NCBI GenBank assembly: GCA_007130675.1
Contig: SLSB01000334.1
Span: 1 to 5,186 of the forward strand
Origin: Candidatus Hydrogenedentota bacterium
GTDB lineage: Bacteria > Hydrogenedentota > Hydrogenedentia > Hydrogenedentales > SLHB01
DNA: 5,186 nucleotides
Reading direction: 5' to 3'
Below the pieces are notes generated by a model. The model saw only the letters and a list, made by a program, of their open reading frames with translations. It did not search any database and was not told the DNA's origin. Below are positions 5,159-5,186 of the stretch, piece after piece. Within the stretch, counting starts at the first letter, position 1, and every line of letters begins with the position of its first letter. The position numbers and the translations under genes were made by a program.

Positions 5159-5186
5159 GACCTTGGTGTCTGGAGCTTGCATAAGC

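Larger units (their letters stand above)
4943..5186. other. AT-richer non-coding region upstream of an unseen rightward gene
   Basis: These 244 bases lie between the terminator and the right edge, part of the 312 bases after the last stop codon. By eye they are clearly less GC-rich than the genes. No convincing coding sequence is present. They hold repeated CAACC/GGTTG arms, two overlapping hairpins, an A/T tract (5109-5118) and a strong promoter, each described separately. An isolated TATAAT at 5024-5029 has no acceptable -35. The sequence ends before the start codon of whatever gene it controls. Confidence 0.7.

Overview
The window reads as chromosomal DNA from a GC-rich, Gram-negative bacterium with many secreted or periplasmic enzymes. 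A membrane-anchored sulfatase-fold enzyme next to a secreted DUF6807 protein is a combination I associate with Planctomycetota, Hydrogenedentota, Lentisphaerota and similar groups. That assignment is inference from family composition, since there is no rRNA or other taxonomic marker here. Coding is dense, with three complete genes and one gene cut by the left edge.

Positions 1-1142 (minus strand) hold a two-gene queuosine/7-deazaguanine block. queE (7-carboxy-7-deazaguanine synthase, radical SAM) is followed immediately by a QueD-like gene: the queE stop TGA directly abuts a GTG start, and the ribosome binding site lies inside the end of queE. QueD makes 6-carboxytetrahydropterin and QueE converts it to 7-carboxy-7-deazaguanine, so the two act in consecutive steps. 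The QueD-like protein is unusual. It carries a degenerate first QueD domain and the beginning of a second one, and each visible part has lost a different active-site residue.

Positions 1143-1340 are a divergent intergenic region. It has a perfect TATAAT on the minus strand for queE, which on the plus strand reads as a near-consensus box facing the next gene.

Positions 1341-3479 (plus strand) encode a 712-residue protein with about seven N-terminal membrane segments and a periplasmic alkaline-phosphatase/sulfatase-fold domain. The nucleophile position is threonine rather than Cys/Ser, so a phospho-transferase or phosphodiesterase role is more likely than sulfate ester hydrolysis.

Positions 3660-4874 (plus strand) encode a secreted DUF6807 ('PmoA family') protein of unknown function, ended by a clear intrinsic terminator at 4913-4942.

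Positions 4943-5186 are AT-richer and non-coding. They hold repeated CAACC/GGTTG and CACAA/TTGTG arms, two competing hairpins, an A/T tract, and the best promoter in the window (TTGACA-17-TAAATT). That promoter reads rightward into a gene beyond the window. It looks like a regulated upstream region whose gene cannot be seen. I see no mobile element, CRISPR array, tRNA or rRNA.
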